NCBI GenBank assembly: GCA_031841125.1
Contig: CM063106.1
Location: 42,454,806 to 42,518,805 of the forward strand
Origin: Acanthococcus lagerstroemiae
Lineage: Eukaryota > Arthropoda > Insecta > Hemiptera > Eriococcidae
DNA length: 64,000 bases
Direction of reading: 5' to 3'
The first letter of the stretch is position 1, and every line of letters starts with the position of its first letter. Below are positions 34,856 to 47,679 of the stretch, piece by piece. The notes under the pieces were generated by a model. The model did no database searches. It saw only the letters and a program-made list of their open reading frames with translations, and had not been told where the DNA came from. The position numbers and the translations under genes were made by a program.

Positions 34856-37800
34856 CAGTGACTCGATGTTCGTGGATCAGTCGTGTTTTGGAGTCGTCTC
34901 ATGCGCTCGCTACATCTTCTCCGTTTTCTCTCGCGAAACTTCAAAATACACGCGTACTACTTAATACAAACTTTGAACTTATTTTTTAATGATGCAAACT
35001 GGGACCCAAGCAGTTAAAGACCCCGAATGAGCAAAACGAAAAAATGTGTCTCACTGCAGAGGAATGGGCGAAGGTACACGAAATCTATGGGGTAGGTACC
35101 GACAACACCTGGAACAAGTCACTTCAAAATTTTTCTGGTTCTACCCTTTCAGACAGCCCTCACCAGACTTCAAAATTTTGGAATGAATCCCTTTTACCTA
35201 CAGTGAATTTTGTATGAACTAAACATCGTGTAAAGAAGTGATAGTTCACTATTTGCATGTATAAAAAAAAAAAAAAAAAAAAAAACCACAGAATAGTGTG
35301 AAGAATTGAAGATACAGAGATATTCAAGTACAGGACAATAATACTAAAAGATCAGGCAAAACAAACATGGAAAATGAAACCACACATGCGTCTTAATGGG
35401 TTACATGAATAGAATATAGAATTTTTGATATTCTGCCGGCACATATTTGAAGAGGTTACTGATATCAAATACCATAGATTGTAATACCGATAACGAAGGT
35501 CGAGATTCTTGGTTTATTCTCCTGGTAGCGTGGATTGATACTAATGAAATGTTGTATGTGTAGGCTGTATGTGTAGTAGTCTAAAGTTTACGTAATTTTG
35601 ACATTGTGGTAGAACATAACGTTATTTGATAATAAATGATAATTTTTGCGGACAGAAACCACTTTCTTTTTGTGTGTGTACAATTATGTCAGTATACTCA
35701 TTTTCAAAGTCTTACGTCTCCACCTTACTAGTAAAATTATTTACTATGTTTTAAGAATCGAATTTTTCCCATAAACGCAATGCTTTACAATTGTACGAAC
35801 CATCCACACTGCTAGATTGCACTTTTTTCGCGACCGAAAGCGCTCATTGTATTTTAAAAGGACTTTTCTTGTATTATAATCTATGATACTTACTGATATC
35901 CTTTAATTTTTTGGCCGCAAACAATGAAATCGTCCGTAAGCTTATATTTTCGGGAACTCGATTGGAACATGATATCAAGGTTATATAAGAGAGAATGTTG
36001 CTTGCCTCAATCTGGCCTTACTTAGCCGACGATGTGCGGAACACATAAAAGGGCTTGATACAAAGATGGTCCTTTTCTCGGCTGATGCTGTTCTGTTGTG
36101 TCTCTTCAGATACATATTATACGAATAAGATGTGGTCAACGAAAACGAAGTTCTGTATAATCGCAAATGAGCAGGGAGCAGATAACAGCTCTCACAGTTC
36201 ACAATTTAGAAGCAGAACATTCGGGGATATACCTACAGGAGGGCGTGGGGGTTGAAGCACCTCCCCTCCCTATAATTCGGCCGTCGGCACATTTTGAAAC
36301 TATTCATCTGAATTTTCATGTTCTAAAAACATTTGTTTGCTTGTTAATTTTTTTTTTTTAATATTTTGATTAAAGAATCGAAAATTTTTTAATTTTTTGA
36401 AAATATTGTCGGTGAATCTTCAGTTAAAAAAAATCTGTCAGCAGATTTTCCTTCTCCACCTCCCCAAACTGAAAGTCAAATTCCATTTCTGAAAATGGAG
36501 TACCCTGGACTCCTTTTAAGACTAGTCAGTCAAAAGCCGAAGGTTTCAAGTTGAATACCGAACGTTATCTGAAAGGTGAAACAAAGCTGGAATGTGGAAG
36601 ACATTTCGAAAATCTGAAAGTCGGTAACAAACGCTGAATTTCGAATTCCAATGACTATTCTCTATTTACTACATTCTCTGTTTGACCTAAAGTCTGATCT
36701 TTGAGACAGTTGAACATTTTATTAAAATCTAAAAGTTGAAAGCAAAAGACTTATTTTCCAATTTCACAAGCTAGACCCGATCGTAAATGTTCTATTGTTG
36801 AATTTACGAGCTTTGGTCCGGGTGAATATAGGAGGGAAGTTTAGTCTGGAACAAAAGTCAAAACTTTATGTATTTTCTCCATAAGAACGAAAGGGAGCTT
36901 GTGGCCCGGATTCCCCTAATCTGATCGACCTGAAACTTAGTAGATTTTTTATTTTTTATTTTATTGGAATCAGTTTAGGAGACGAATCAGAGGAAATTCA
37001 GAAAAACATATCACCAAGAGTAAATAATGACCACCTTAATGTGTAAAGGAAGTTGTGTGTTCCTCCTCAAGTATTCCTAACATCCTTCCAGCTTACCCTC
37101 CCAGACTAGGGTATGTTCATATGCGCAAATGTGAGTGCTTAGGGGATAAGGTTCCAATCTGCATTTACAGGGATGGAACTGTGGAGGTGGTGAAAATTCC
37201 CAATAATTTGGCAGTCGGCAAATTTTGAAACTGTTCATCTGAATTTTTCATTTTCTAAAAACTTTTGTTTATTTATTTTTGTTTTCAGTTAGAAAATATT
37301 TTGATTGTAAAATCAGCAAATTTTCAATTAAAAATAAGTTTGTTGGCGAATTTTTCTTCTCCCCCCCCCAACTGAAAGTCAAGCTTCATCTCTGAGAACA
37401 TTCACTCGATATGAAGTGCGGACAAAAAAACCACAGATTAAACTGATCAGAGCACCGTGGAATGAAACTCTTCTGCTGTCAAAACAGAGCATTATTTTAG
37501 ATGGCAGAAAGGATTCATTCCGGAATGAATCCTTTCTGTCGGCAATGGGAGAAAGTGACGTCAAGTCTCACCGTACTTACAGTGCTTGGAACGAATTCTT
37601 CTTTAAGCGCCTCAACGATCCCGCATACCTTCTACACTCTGAAACCATACCTAACTCATACACCTCAAAAGAGTGAAATGAACCCCTTCTGCAAATGGCC
37701 TGTTCAATACTCTCCCATAAATCGCCAATACAGAAGGTGGAAATTTAACCCTAGTGAAGAGTCTGACACTCGGATCTGGAATACAACTTTCGCTCCCTTC

Positions 37801-39848
37801 GATTATTCTGCCGGTCGTTTACGGTGATGTTTGATAAACATCTAGCCAAATCAGGCGATGTGATTGGGAATCTCGATATGTGAAGGGTGCAGAGAAAGAA
37901 GCAGTTAAGTCTGTTTTGTGGCGGAGCGAGAAAAAAAAAATTGTATACACAAGCCGTTTATTCTCTGGACGTGAATTTTTACACCCATTTTTCCGGACTG
38001 CGGTATTCTTTGAGGCTTCCTACCACAACTGAGCTATTTCTACTCATTACGTCAATTTTAACGGCACTAATAACTCAATTTCGCCAGAAAAGTAACTTAC
38101 CAGCTTCTTTCCCTGTACCGTTCCGTAAGGACTCTCGACGAGTCGAATCGTATCGTATGCACCCATCTATCATTTCGTAATTTGCGACTAATGAGCTGGC
38201 ACCACGACCCCGCCCAACTGTGTCTAGAGGCTTACTTGACCGATCTACCAAAACTAATCAATAACCAGCTATTTTGTACGCAAAAAAAAAACACCTGGAG
38301 GTCGAGCCGCTTGGAGAGAACCCGAAATTCACGATATTTCGAGTCACATCACACTTTTTGCACGTTCTTATGCAATGTTAAATTAGGTTTTGTTTTCCTT
38401 TCTCTCTCTCTTTCGATTTACATCATTTTATTTTATATTTTAACGCAAGTCGGTTACAAGCGCAGTTTTAAGTGATTGCCTACCTGCAGGAAAGACGACC
38501 AAGTTGACGATACGGGAAAGCGGCGGATTTTGCTCGTATTATGTTAGACAGAGGGTCGAGGGTTGTGCAATTTTAATACTCCCGCGAGTCGGCTTTTCTA
38601 CACGAGGAAACGATATCGCGGTGAAATTAAATTAAAAAATAATCGTATCTACTCCCGGTAAATTGATTTCATCACGCAACGTGGCTCCATACGAAAGCGA
38701 GCAGATCGCTATTTTCCTTTACGAGTACTTACGCTTTTCGCGCGGGAAATTCGAGAAGATACTTTTCGAATTCTAAGTAAGTGAGGGTACTCGTGTAAAT
38801 GAAACCGTTTTGCAAACCCAGATTACTCGATCCACAATTTCGTTCTTTTTAGACAACAAGTTGCGAACAGCGAACGAAGTATCGATATTTTAGGAAATCG
38901 GTTTTCGGCGAGACCTCTATCTGACTCGATAACAACGGGAAAAAAATGTACGCCCGAAGTATAAGAGTAAATTCACCGACTTTTTTATAATTATTTTTAG
39001 GTATATTCGGAGACAGGCACTTCGGAAAACAACAATTACAGCATATCCGCGAATCTAGATACCAAAGAGGATATCAGTGAGAAAAAATAGAGAATATGAG
39101 GGACGGAGTAGCCACCGGGAAAGTCAGTTTTTCAGGCCACCACCGTAACAATCTCCGGCCAATACCTCCTTCCCCTCCCTCTCCGCGGGAGATAGTTGAA
39201 AAAATAACATTCTTCATCATGATTATCATTTTTCTCATTCTTTACCCCTCTTCTCCCTTTCTAGTTTCTACCTAACCTAGAAAAGTTAGAAAAAGATTTA
39301 TTTTTTTTTTCGTAAACATTTTGTACAATTTTCAATTTTCTTCTGAGAAATAATAACAGTCGGTAAAATTTTATTGACTCAGCATAAAAGCTAGACATCT
39401 TTGAGAAAACAATTTTTGCATTTTCCGAATGAGAGTTTGGGTGTATTGGAATTGATTCTTGTGTGATTCCATTTTTGTGTACTTTGTGGATGATTGGGAG
39501 TCGAAAATCAAAGGATGTTCACATAAAATTAGGGATCCGTTAACTTTATCAAATCGAGCTCCAATTTTCAGAATTTTCCCAGTCCATCAAGTCGAATAAT
39601 CAGTCTAGCACTACTAATTGGCACTTAAACTTCAAAAGCTGAAAAACTAAATGGCTCTGAAGACCTGTTATGAAACTTGTATCACGATAGGTCTCCTGAG
39701 CAACAGCGTTAATAAAAACATTTTATAATTTATTTAAATTAAAAAAAAAAAACCTTCTTATTCATAGGTAAGATTATAAGTGCTAGTGGAGCGACTGATT
39801 TTTTTTCAGCAACTCCAGTTGTAAACATTAGTAATTTTCAGGCTTATT
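34856..39848. other. Intron sequence with duplicated block and palindrome
   Basis: 36240-36500 and 37190-37405 are diverged direct copies (shared cattttgaaact.ttcatctgaattttc and aactgaaagtcaa). 35261-35284 is an A-run. 34294-34400 (minus) and 37676-37715 (plus) share atgaaccacttctgcaaatgg-like sequence. 38400-39300 has long polypyrimidine/AT stretches. No host gene recognised. Confidence 0.5.
37505..37538. repeat. Perfect 34-bp palindrome
   Basis: The arm cagaaaggattcattcc is followed at once by its exact reverse complement, with no spacer. It lies between the duplicated 37190-37405 block and the segment shared with 34294-34400, so it may be the tip-to-tip junction of an inverted transposon end. 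Confidence 0.9.
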
Positions 39849-41360
39849 CCACCTCAGAGGAAGGGGGATTTATCCCAATATTTCTTTAAAATACCTCCAG
39901 ATGTATTTTACTCGACAGGCGCCTTCCAAAAGAAACTTTTTTAGTTTCGTTTAAGGTGATTACATTTTTTTTAATTAAGTTTTTTTTTTTTTTTTTTTTT
40001 TTTAATACAAAAATTCTAAAAATTTCTTTGAATAAAAAATTTTATTTATATTTTTTAAATTAAAATTTCATATAATAAGACTTTTTAAAAAACCTTAGAA
40101 TTAATTAAAGAAAAATAAAGATTATTCCTCACTCTACAAAAACTTTTAAGACTCTTCAATATTTTTACTAGACCCAGTAATTTGTAATTTTTTCCTGGCT
40201 TGACGGGGAGAAGAGGGTTGAGAGATAAATACTCATAGTTGTTGTTTTTTTTTTAAATTCTGTCAAAAGTATTTTATTCTTCAAAACTCTTTCAGAATTC
40301 TTCGAGGTCGTATATAGAACTTTCTTATTCTTGATCAAGATTATTATTTCAGACTTTACAAAGACTTTTTTTAGATTCTTCCAGACTCTCATGAGACCAC
40401 TTAAGACTTGTTAAGTTTCTTGGACGAGAGGGAGGAAGGAGAGGATATATCCCCACACTTCCTTGGAATTCTTTCAGGCTATCTTACTTTTCAAGATCCT
40501 TCCAGAATTGTTCAAAGCTATCTCTACAACTTTTCGGATTTAAGATTATTACTTTACGCTAGACCCAGACTTTCTCAGAATCATCCAGATTCATACAAAA
40601 TCTTTTGAGATTCGCTGGGATGAGTTGTAAAATGGGTATTTTCAACTTTTTCTCTGGTCCGGAGGGGGGGGGGGCATGTCCATACATTATTAAAATTTTG
40701 TCACAGGCGTACTTTATTTTTGAAAGTTCGTCCAGAATTGTCTCAGATTATTTCTACAGCTTTTTCGAACTTGTTCAAGATTATTGCTTCACGCTCTACA
40801 GAGCCTTTTTAGACTTTTTTAGACTTTTTCAAAACTCTTTTAGAACTATTCAAGACTTGTTAAAACTCGACTAGACACTAAAATAAACAAGTTTATAAAA
40901 TCTTTATTGAGCCCCAAAAAACATTGAACCCGCCTCCATAAGCATTTAACTCAGCTGGAAGAATTTCAAAAGTCTCATTAAAGCATAAAAGAGTTTCGAA
41001 AAATTTAAGTCATGTTAGTAAAAATACGAAAGAAGACCTGAAAAATTTAAAGCAGGACTGGAAAAAAACCATTCATGAATCTTGAACCCGTCTGAAAGAT
41101 TTTCAAAGGATCTTATAAAGTAATATTATAAAGTGTCAATTAGTCTTTATAATGTTGAGAATAGTCTCTAAGAATCTTAATGAAGCCAGGAACAGTCTTG
41201 AAACGAATTTCGAAAATCCTTAGAAATGATATAAACACGTCCAGAAGTCTTGAAAAGTCTTGTATAGGATTCAAGCAGCCTAAAAGAATCTCAAAGAGTT
41301 TAAAACCCATCCTCTTAGGTATCAAAACAGGCGGAAATGAATCTAAAATAGTCTGGAGCA
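39849..41360. repeat. Degenerate tandem array with strand-asymmetric halves
   Basis: Left part: about 215-240-base units, each a purine-rich block (near 39849, 40205, 40420, 40659) followed by pyrimidine-rich agactctt/ccagaattgt words. From about 40890 the composition flips to purine-rich (ctgaaaaatttaaag, agtcttgaaa), as expected for a partly inverted copy. A T-run is at 39978-40003. Boundaries are imprecise and no frames have homology. Confidence 0.55.
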
Positions 41361-41362
41361 AG

Positions 41363-41623
41363 CAGGGGCGCAACCAGAACTTTTTTCTGGTGGGGGTTAG
41401 AATTAAAAAAAAAAAAAAAACTGGGCCAGGGTGAATGCTCGATTTGGTACCTACCTATTTTCATGAGCTGTAAATTTGTATGAACTTACGACGCAGTGTA
41501 ACCGCTTCAGACTATCGGCATTAATTTTTTTTTCGTTTCAAAATTGATTTTGGAAAAATGTTGAAGAACTTTTTTTGGAGGGAGGGCTATAGTCCCCTAG
41601 CCCCCTCCTTGGTTGCGTCCTTG
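41363..41623. mobile_element. hAT-type MITE with GGGGCGCAACCAG ends
   Basis: The left end CAGGGGCGCAACCAG pairs with TTGGTTGCGTCCTTG. Flanking octamers GGAGCAAG and GAAGCAGG match at 6 of 8. The sequence inside carries an A-run and tagccccct near the right end. Same family as 12059-12315. Confidence 0.7.
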
Positions 41624-43312
41624 GAAGCAGGTAACATCGTTATGAAAAAAGATCTCAGTGATTCCGAAAGAAGTATGGGAAATATCAAAGAATCTGGAAA
41701 GTCTTTAGGATAATGTTGGCTGAGTCCGTGAGATCTGAAGAGACTCTTAACCATATGCAACCTTCCGTACTAAAAGGATACTTCAATCCAAAAATCGATT
41801 TTGAGATCATGTTCGATTTTGGTAGGTCAAAGGGTACTCTTCAACACTGTGAACTCGAAAACGCGAGAGAAAAATTTTCAACAAAATTTACGAGGGTATA
41901 AAAAATTGTAATTCACAAAAATTGAACTAACCACAAAAACGGAACTCCAGTCTCCGGATAAAACTCCGGAGATAGAAATCTCCGCTCCTTTAACATCACT
42001 ACCTACGTTATGGAGCGCGAAAGTGCGCGTCGATAGGTTACCGCGTTCTCGAGATTCACGTTTGAATCTTTGAAAGTGTCTTCTGTAAAATTAATGTTTT
42101 GGACCGACGTGCCCTTTTAATTAAATGGTCACATATTTCGAAGAATATTAAAACAAAACACACAAAAAAAAAAAAAACATAGCAAGAACTTTAATGAAGT
42201 TTTGAGGAGTCATAAATAATTACTGAAGAGGCTTGAAGATGTTGAATTGATTGGATATAGATATTTGTACCGCGCCTCCTGGAATTTTTCTGGTTTCCCA
42301 GCAGGCTACTCCGCCCCTGGAAAATACGCTCGCTATGCGCTGAATTTCACTTTTACTATTTATAAGTAGATGAGATTTGACTTGTTATTACATTAGAGTG
42401 GCCATAACTTACAATTTTTCCTCACCCTCCATCACCGCGAAAATTATTCCAAATACTTCAAACAATTTCGTAAGTACGCGGTTGTTCTGATAAGCTAGAC
42501 CACGGTGACCAAGAAGGAGACACAATAAAAGATGAGTGGTCGAAACGATTTCCGTGTATATTCAGCATACAAACAAAGAAAAGTTGTATTGCTAATGAAA
42601 TTAGTTTGCAAATCTTAATGAAACTTGGACGGATATATAATTTAGAACTGCTAGACTGTACATCGCGAATAAATCTCAATTATCCGTTTTCGTCGTATGC
42701 ACGGTGGCCGCAAGATGAATTTTGGCGCCAAAAAATGTACTCTTCTCTTGTTTAGCACAACTAAAAGATCCCTGAGTTCTAATGTGGTTGCATGATACGT
42801 TTTTCTCACATAATTTTGGAAAATATCGATCTGCATCGCGTTCAGTAGGATAAAGAATACGAACTGTTTTTGTAGATACCCTCGATTTGTAAGTCGCAAT
42901 ATCGCGGACGATTGGAAGGCAACCATATAACACTCGAACTCACTACGTTTATACAGCATAGTAAGTCCATAATGTCAAAAGGGGGTGCCCCGCGAGCCAA
43001 AGTTTTGCCCTTCTAGCAAAAAAAAAATTGAGCTTTTTCTTTGAGAGTAGAGGCTATTTTTTGCTTTTCAAAAGCGAACTTTGCAATTTTGCCTGAAGTT
43101 ATTCCATTGGAATAATGGTCACGCTATGGACCTGCAAACATAGCGCGCACATATTCTAACGCACATCAAGAGCGAGTCATTCCTGCAGATATTCGTGTAC
43201 CTATTCTCACTACCTATGTACTTACTTAGATGTAAATATACGTAGTTATATAGTAGGTAAAATAAAGCTACAGTAGAATACGCGTAGTAAAATAAAAAGA
43301 GCGAGAGCTTAC
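41624..43312. other. Intron end before domain II S6 side, no gene
   Basis: Continues tandem-array-like words to about 41760 and again at 42180-42250 (gaggagtcat, gaggcttgaagatg). A 102-codon minus-strand frame at 42651-42959 has no recognisable homology. 43230-43310 is AT-rich. Nothing else supported. Confidence 0.45.
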
Positions 43313-43438
43313 TTCTTTTTTGGACTTCAATTCTTCGGAATTGAAGCTATTGAGCAACAAAGCTAAAAACAGATTGAGCACCATGAAGTTCCCCATCACT
43401 AAGGTAGGTAGAAAAATAGCGAAACATGTGCCGAATCC
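43313..43438 (-). CDS. NaCP60E: Channel exon: domain II S6
   Basis: 42 codons, phase 0 at both ends. The acceptor is tgacatcttccgcag and the donor GAA|GTAAGC. S6 is the hydrophobic run CFAIFLPTLVMGNFMVLNLF followed by LALLLNSFNSEELKSKKE. It lines the inner pore and carries the activation gate. The following intron, 24 kb, is the largest in the window and full of transposon debris. Confidence 0.94.
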
Positions 43439-43851
43439 CTGCGGAAGATGTCAGAATTAGTAAACGGGTTCGATAACGAGCGACTAGGTCTAGTTGACTT
43501 GTAGTATAAAGATACAACAGTTAGATAGTATAACTTTTAAAAAAGGAGGACGAAGCGCTCGATCTTATTGGTGTGAACGTATCGAGTATAACTGCAGCGT
43601 ATTGTTTCCTATATACTCGGGCATCCGTACGCCACACACTGTTCCGAAATTTCGAACCATCGGAATAAATTAGAGCTACGTAATCTTACTGTATACTCAA
43701 ATCGAGGAGGAAAAGCTCGTACTTCTTTCTGCCCGCCCCCCGTACCTATGAACTAAATACATGCGTAAACAAGCCACCCAAAAATGAGTACAAGCATCGA
43801 GACACTAGTACCTCGTAATATTTACTTTACTCGCAATTTGTAAAGACCGGT

Positions 43852-44033
43852 GCACACGAGCGTTTTTCTGACACAGGACGCTGCGTCAGCATAATGTAGG
43901 ATGCAGCGTCAAGACGCAGCGTCACAATGATGTGAGATGCAGCGTCAGCGTGACGCAAAATGCAGCGTCAGTGTGACGCAAAACGCAGCGTCAGCGTGAC
44001 GCAAAATGCAGCGTCAGCGTGACGCAAGATGCA
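43852..44033. repeat. GACGC minisatellite growing from a MITE end
   Basis: Starts gtgcacacgagcgttttt, the same end as the 12841 element, then passes into four tandem 23-base units of the form gcagcgtcagcgtgacgcaaaat (about 43942-44033), preceded by irregular gcagcgtca units. It lies in the intron between domain II S6 and the pore exon. Confidence 0.85.
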
Positions 44034-44664
44034 TTAGGACCCCTCACCTACCCCCAGGGCTTTATCTCCCTTCACAGCCCCTGTCCTCACTATGGTCCTC
44101 CAGCCCCCTTGAAGATCCCGGCCATCCACCCAGGAGCTCTCACAACCATGACCATCCCTCCCCCAGGAGCCCTTAACCCTAAAGACCCCCACCCCGCCAC
44201 CAGCCCCTCCCGCACCACGGCCATTTCTCTCCCTGGTCCCCTCTCTCACCAAGGACTTTCTCCTCCACCAGGTCCTCTTAGTCATCTCAACCCCCCGCCC
44301 CACCAAGGGCCACCATCTCCGTTCACAGCCCACGCCCCCACAGGGCCCTCCTTACTCTTCTGGAACTCCCTCCTCAACCATGAACCCTCTCCAGAGGGTA
44401 GGCTACCCCTGGAAAATGGTGCAATCAAGGGGCGGGGTAGGCAACCCGCAGCGACTCGAGATATTGGAGATTATGGGTAATCATGTCATTATACGTCTTT
44501 TTATGTCTTATTATGTCATTATACGTCTTTCTATGTCTTATTATGTCGGTTATGTCTTAGGTGGTAGGGACGAAGGCCGGGATTTAGATATCAGGCTTCT
44601 TGGAGTTTTTTTCAAGGGGTGGGGGGAGGGGGATGAGAAGTTTTGGTTTTTAATATATAGAGAG
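44034..44664. repeat. CT-rich dispersed element H, copy 2
   Basis: A pyrimidine-rich string of degenerate cctcacc/ccaggagc units, then gggtaggctacccctgg and gggtaggcaacccgcag (44396-44451), then a tandem of tatgtc..attatacgtctt (44484-44550), ending ttaatatatagagagatt. Both the shared block and the end match 25228-25905. A 153-codon proline-rich frame here is a by-product of the CT repeats. Confidence 0.6.
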
Positions 44665-44666
44665 AT

Positions 44667-45647
44667 TAGAGACCGGATTCTTCAGCGTTAAAAAAATAGG
44701 AAATTCGGCAGCAACATCTGCAGAGGTCGGCATTTGCGGCATTTAAAAAAATTCTTTTTTTTTTCACAGAATAATCTGATAAATCAAAATTTTAAATTAA
44801 AATCACAAAAGATTTACTTCTACACAATGATGAGGTGTTTTGCTAAATTTTGCTGAGTGAACTGATGGCGCCTGTCACTTAATACTAATTTGTAAGCTGA
44901 GAATGAGTGCTCTAAATTAACAGATACCAGCGGAGCAAAATTATATGCAGACAACGCCTGTGGATCACGAGAAATGAAAAGCTATAGTTACTTGGTAAGA
45001 AGTGTCACTGAAAGAAATACTCAATTCTCGAAGTAACGCGAACCCTTCATTTTTCGAAAAGAACTTGTTCTAATTTTTGCTGAAGCAGGTATCCTCGAGC
45101 CTCTGGAATGATCTGAATTTTTCGACGCACTTCTTCTATGATCTCGACTTGATCGTGTAAAACCAAATCCTCGCGTTTCCAATTTCTGAACATTTTCAGC
45201 AAGGAACGAAGAGTAGGTTTGTATGAAAGCGAGGTCAGTAGGTAAAGTTTTCTTTCGGATCAGTGTTTTTAATTTTCCCACATGTTGGGAATCATCCGGC
45301 AATTCCGAAATGAGTTCCGCAAAATTCGTGAAGTGAATCACGAAAAACGAAGCAGCCTTTATCCACACCCGAAACCTTTATTGTATAATTTCGTCTTCAT
45401 TCTATATATTCCCACTTTCAAATATACCCTTTTTCGCACTTTACCATAATGTGTTGACAAAATAGCATATTTCGGCATTTTTCGGCACGTAAGGCAATGT
45501 TCGGCATTTAACACATTTTCGACATTTTTCGGCGATATAAAAATTTTTTCCCAGCCCCCTATCACCATGATTCGTGCTTATCTCTCAGAATAACTCATCT
45601 GCCTATCAAAGAAATGACTTGACAAATGCCGAGGAATCCGGTCTCTA
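44667..45647 (-). mobile_element. hAT transposon remnant 2
   Basis: The ends TAGAGACCGGATTC and GAATCCGGTCTCTA are inverted repeats, and GCCGAGGAATCC at the right matches remnant 1. TGCCGAAA-type words are again subterminal (45468-45540). The flanking octamers do not match, so the target duplication is lost or absent; the left end abuts the end of element H. Confidence 0.75.
45066..45365 (-). pseudogene. hAT transposase fragment (frameshifted)
   Basis: Reads FTNFAELISELPDDSQHVGK and LPTDLAFIQTYSSFLAENVQ, then the frame breaks and QVEIIEEVRRKIQIIPEARG continues in another frame to a stop. Corresponds to the region before the dimerisation domain in 32140-32589. Inactive. Confidence 0.65.
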
Positions 45648-47573
45648 ATTACAATCTTACATTAACACTTGTATGGGCTTAAATGAATATGCAAAGCGGT
45701 AGAGACGAAGCGAGGACGGTTACTGATAATTATTTTCCTGTTCGATGAACACAGTGGCACTGAAAAAATTTCTGAAATTCAACATTTGGGCTCATAATGC
45801 TTATTATTTAGCAGTGTACCTAAAGAGTCAGCCAGAGATCCCATCTATTTACATTGTTGCCAAAGTAGTCGTGAAAAAATTGTAGGAGAGCCCTTCCTCG
45901 TGGGGAATGTATAAAAATTTTTACATTTTCTGCTCATCTTAATCAACCGGAGTCATTTTAGAATACATCCTTGTACTTTTCGTAACTTACACACGAAATG
46001 CCAAACTTCTGCGATTAAATGCTCGAAATTTCGCCCATTAGTCGCACTGACCGTAGACTCTTAACACTCATACAATCCTACAGATGTAAACCTATAATAG
46101 TGCAAGCTCTACTGCACTGCGTTACAACGGTATACACTTTACACACACGTCGTATTGTTGAACAGAAGTAGTAGCATAACCAGTCTAGTATTCGAGGGCC
46201 AGTCTAGTATTCGAGGAGGGGGTTTGGTTTTGACCAAAGAGGAGGAGGTGCTAGAGGGGGAGCTACATTTAGAGAAACCGTTACTCGACAAAGTCACAAG
46301 GGGGTCCAGAGCCTCCTCAGCTGCGCCACTGGACATGAGTGACTAGAAAATGCACACCTATATCGCGTCGTATACATTCGATGGTGCCAGTGTCAACACG
46401 CAAAACAGCGAGATTTAATTGAAATAAATGTATCCAAATAGTGACTAATGGATCGCTTTTAGTTGGCGGTACCTTCTCCGACGTACACGAATATGGCACG
46501 TATAAAATTCTCCTAATTTATCATTCGTATGTATCAGATCTCATCGCACTGGCGGCACTTTGAGAAGAAAGATACACTGATGTAAAGTGGCTTCTATCAT
46601 CGCCACGATCATTGTTCGCATTTTACTGGCGAATGGCTGCATCAATCACGGGTGTAAATGACTGCACAAGAAGGTATTCTCGTTCGGATACAAAAGGTAA
46701 TACGTATGCAGAGTGACCGAGTTCCTATTCCTACGAATTAGGTTAACTTGAATCTCATCATATAGACGAGCGCCCCCGGAACAAAAATGTAATGTGACTG
46801 CTGCTACGTATAAAGAGTACCTATTTCACTATATCAGTCCATCTTTCTCTTGGATGCGAAATAGGATCATTGATGGGTAGCTTCTTCTGGCGTGAAAATT
46901 GTTTTCATTCCCAAATGGTAGCTAGAACGTTCCACCAACTTTCAGATTTTGAACAAAGTTGATATACGGAACCAAGTATCAAAATAGGGGTATTTTGGAT
47001 CTTTCGATTTCGAATATCTAGTCACATATTTAATCTGGTTTCGATGTTACACTCAAAATTGTGAGTTCCATCCTCAATGCGTACGTAAACTATTCCAAAT
47101 AGGTTCTGGATCAATATGATGAAACATTCAGGGAAACCTCGATTTCGATAGTTTGTTCGATTTTCTATATCCAATCAATTTTGTGTATTTCACGGTGAAA
47201 TTTTAATTTTGGGGTACAAGTTGGAGCCGTATGCCGTATCGAGAATTAGATTTGATATTACCTGAAAGAAATAACTCGCTTCCGTATTTTGTTCGGTAGG
47301 ATTTTTTTTTCATTCAAATTCGAAAGTTTGTGGAATTTTCTAGCCTCCCTTTTGAAAGCGAAAAAAATAATTTCTTTTAAAATGAGATTAGACATCGCCA
47401 AATCGATTAGGATCCTACTTTGTCGGACGTTGATCTAATTTCGCTGTTTAAAATAAAAAAAATGCGAGGAAGTATTTCGCGATACACCTTGTATAGATGA
47501 GCAACATTACGCAGCTTAGATAAAGCTTGGCTACACTAAGAAGAGTCGAAAGTGAGGCAACTTCTTTGCTTAC
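45648..47573. other. Intron sequence, no gene
   Basis: 46180-46218 holds a direct duplication of ccagtctagtattcgagg. 46960-47060 shares tttcgaatatctag words with 17750, 29690 and 29810. No gene or complete element recognised. Confidence 0.45.
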
Positions 47574-47679
47574 TTCGTCGATTTCCGCTCTCATGCAGTC
47601 CCACAGAGGTTCTATCCACTCTCCGCACAGAATTCGAAATATCATCATGAATGAATGGAAGAAATCGGAAAAATTCCAC
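47574..47679 (-). CDS. NaCP60E: Channel exon: domain II pore loop and selectivity filter
   Basis: One base plus 35 codons. The acceptor tract is ttttttgattttag and the donor GAA|GTAAGC. It starts [20 protein letters not shown] and continues [15 protein letters not shown]. The filter glutamate of domain II is E20 in the CGEW motif, the E of the D-E-K/E-A ring that sets ion selectivity. Domain II carries E in both para and DSC1 channels, so this exon alone does not settle Na+ versus Ca2+ preference. Ends in phase 0. Confidence 0.95.

Noticed and set aside
42651..42959. 102-codon minus-strand frame as a host gene
   Set aside because: No motif, no splice signals in phase with the channel, overlapping frame of similar length; treated as chance.
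43942..44033. 23-base direct repeats
   Set aside because: No spacers; a plain minisatellite attached to a MITE end.
44019..44480. Proline-rich 153-codon frame
   Set aside because: Arises from CT-rich repeat units of element H; the other copy (25228-25905) does not preserve the frame.
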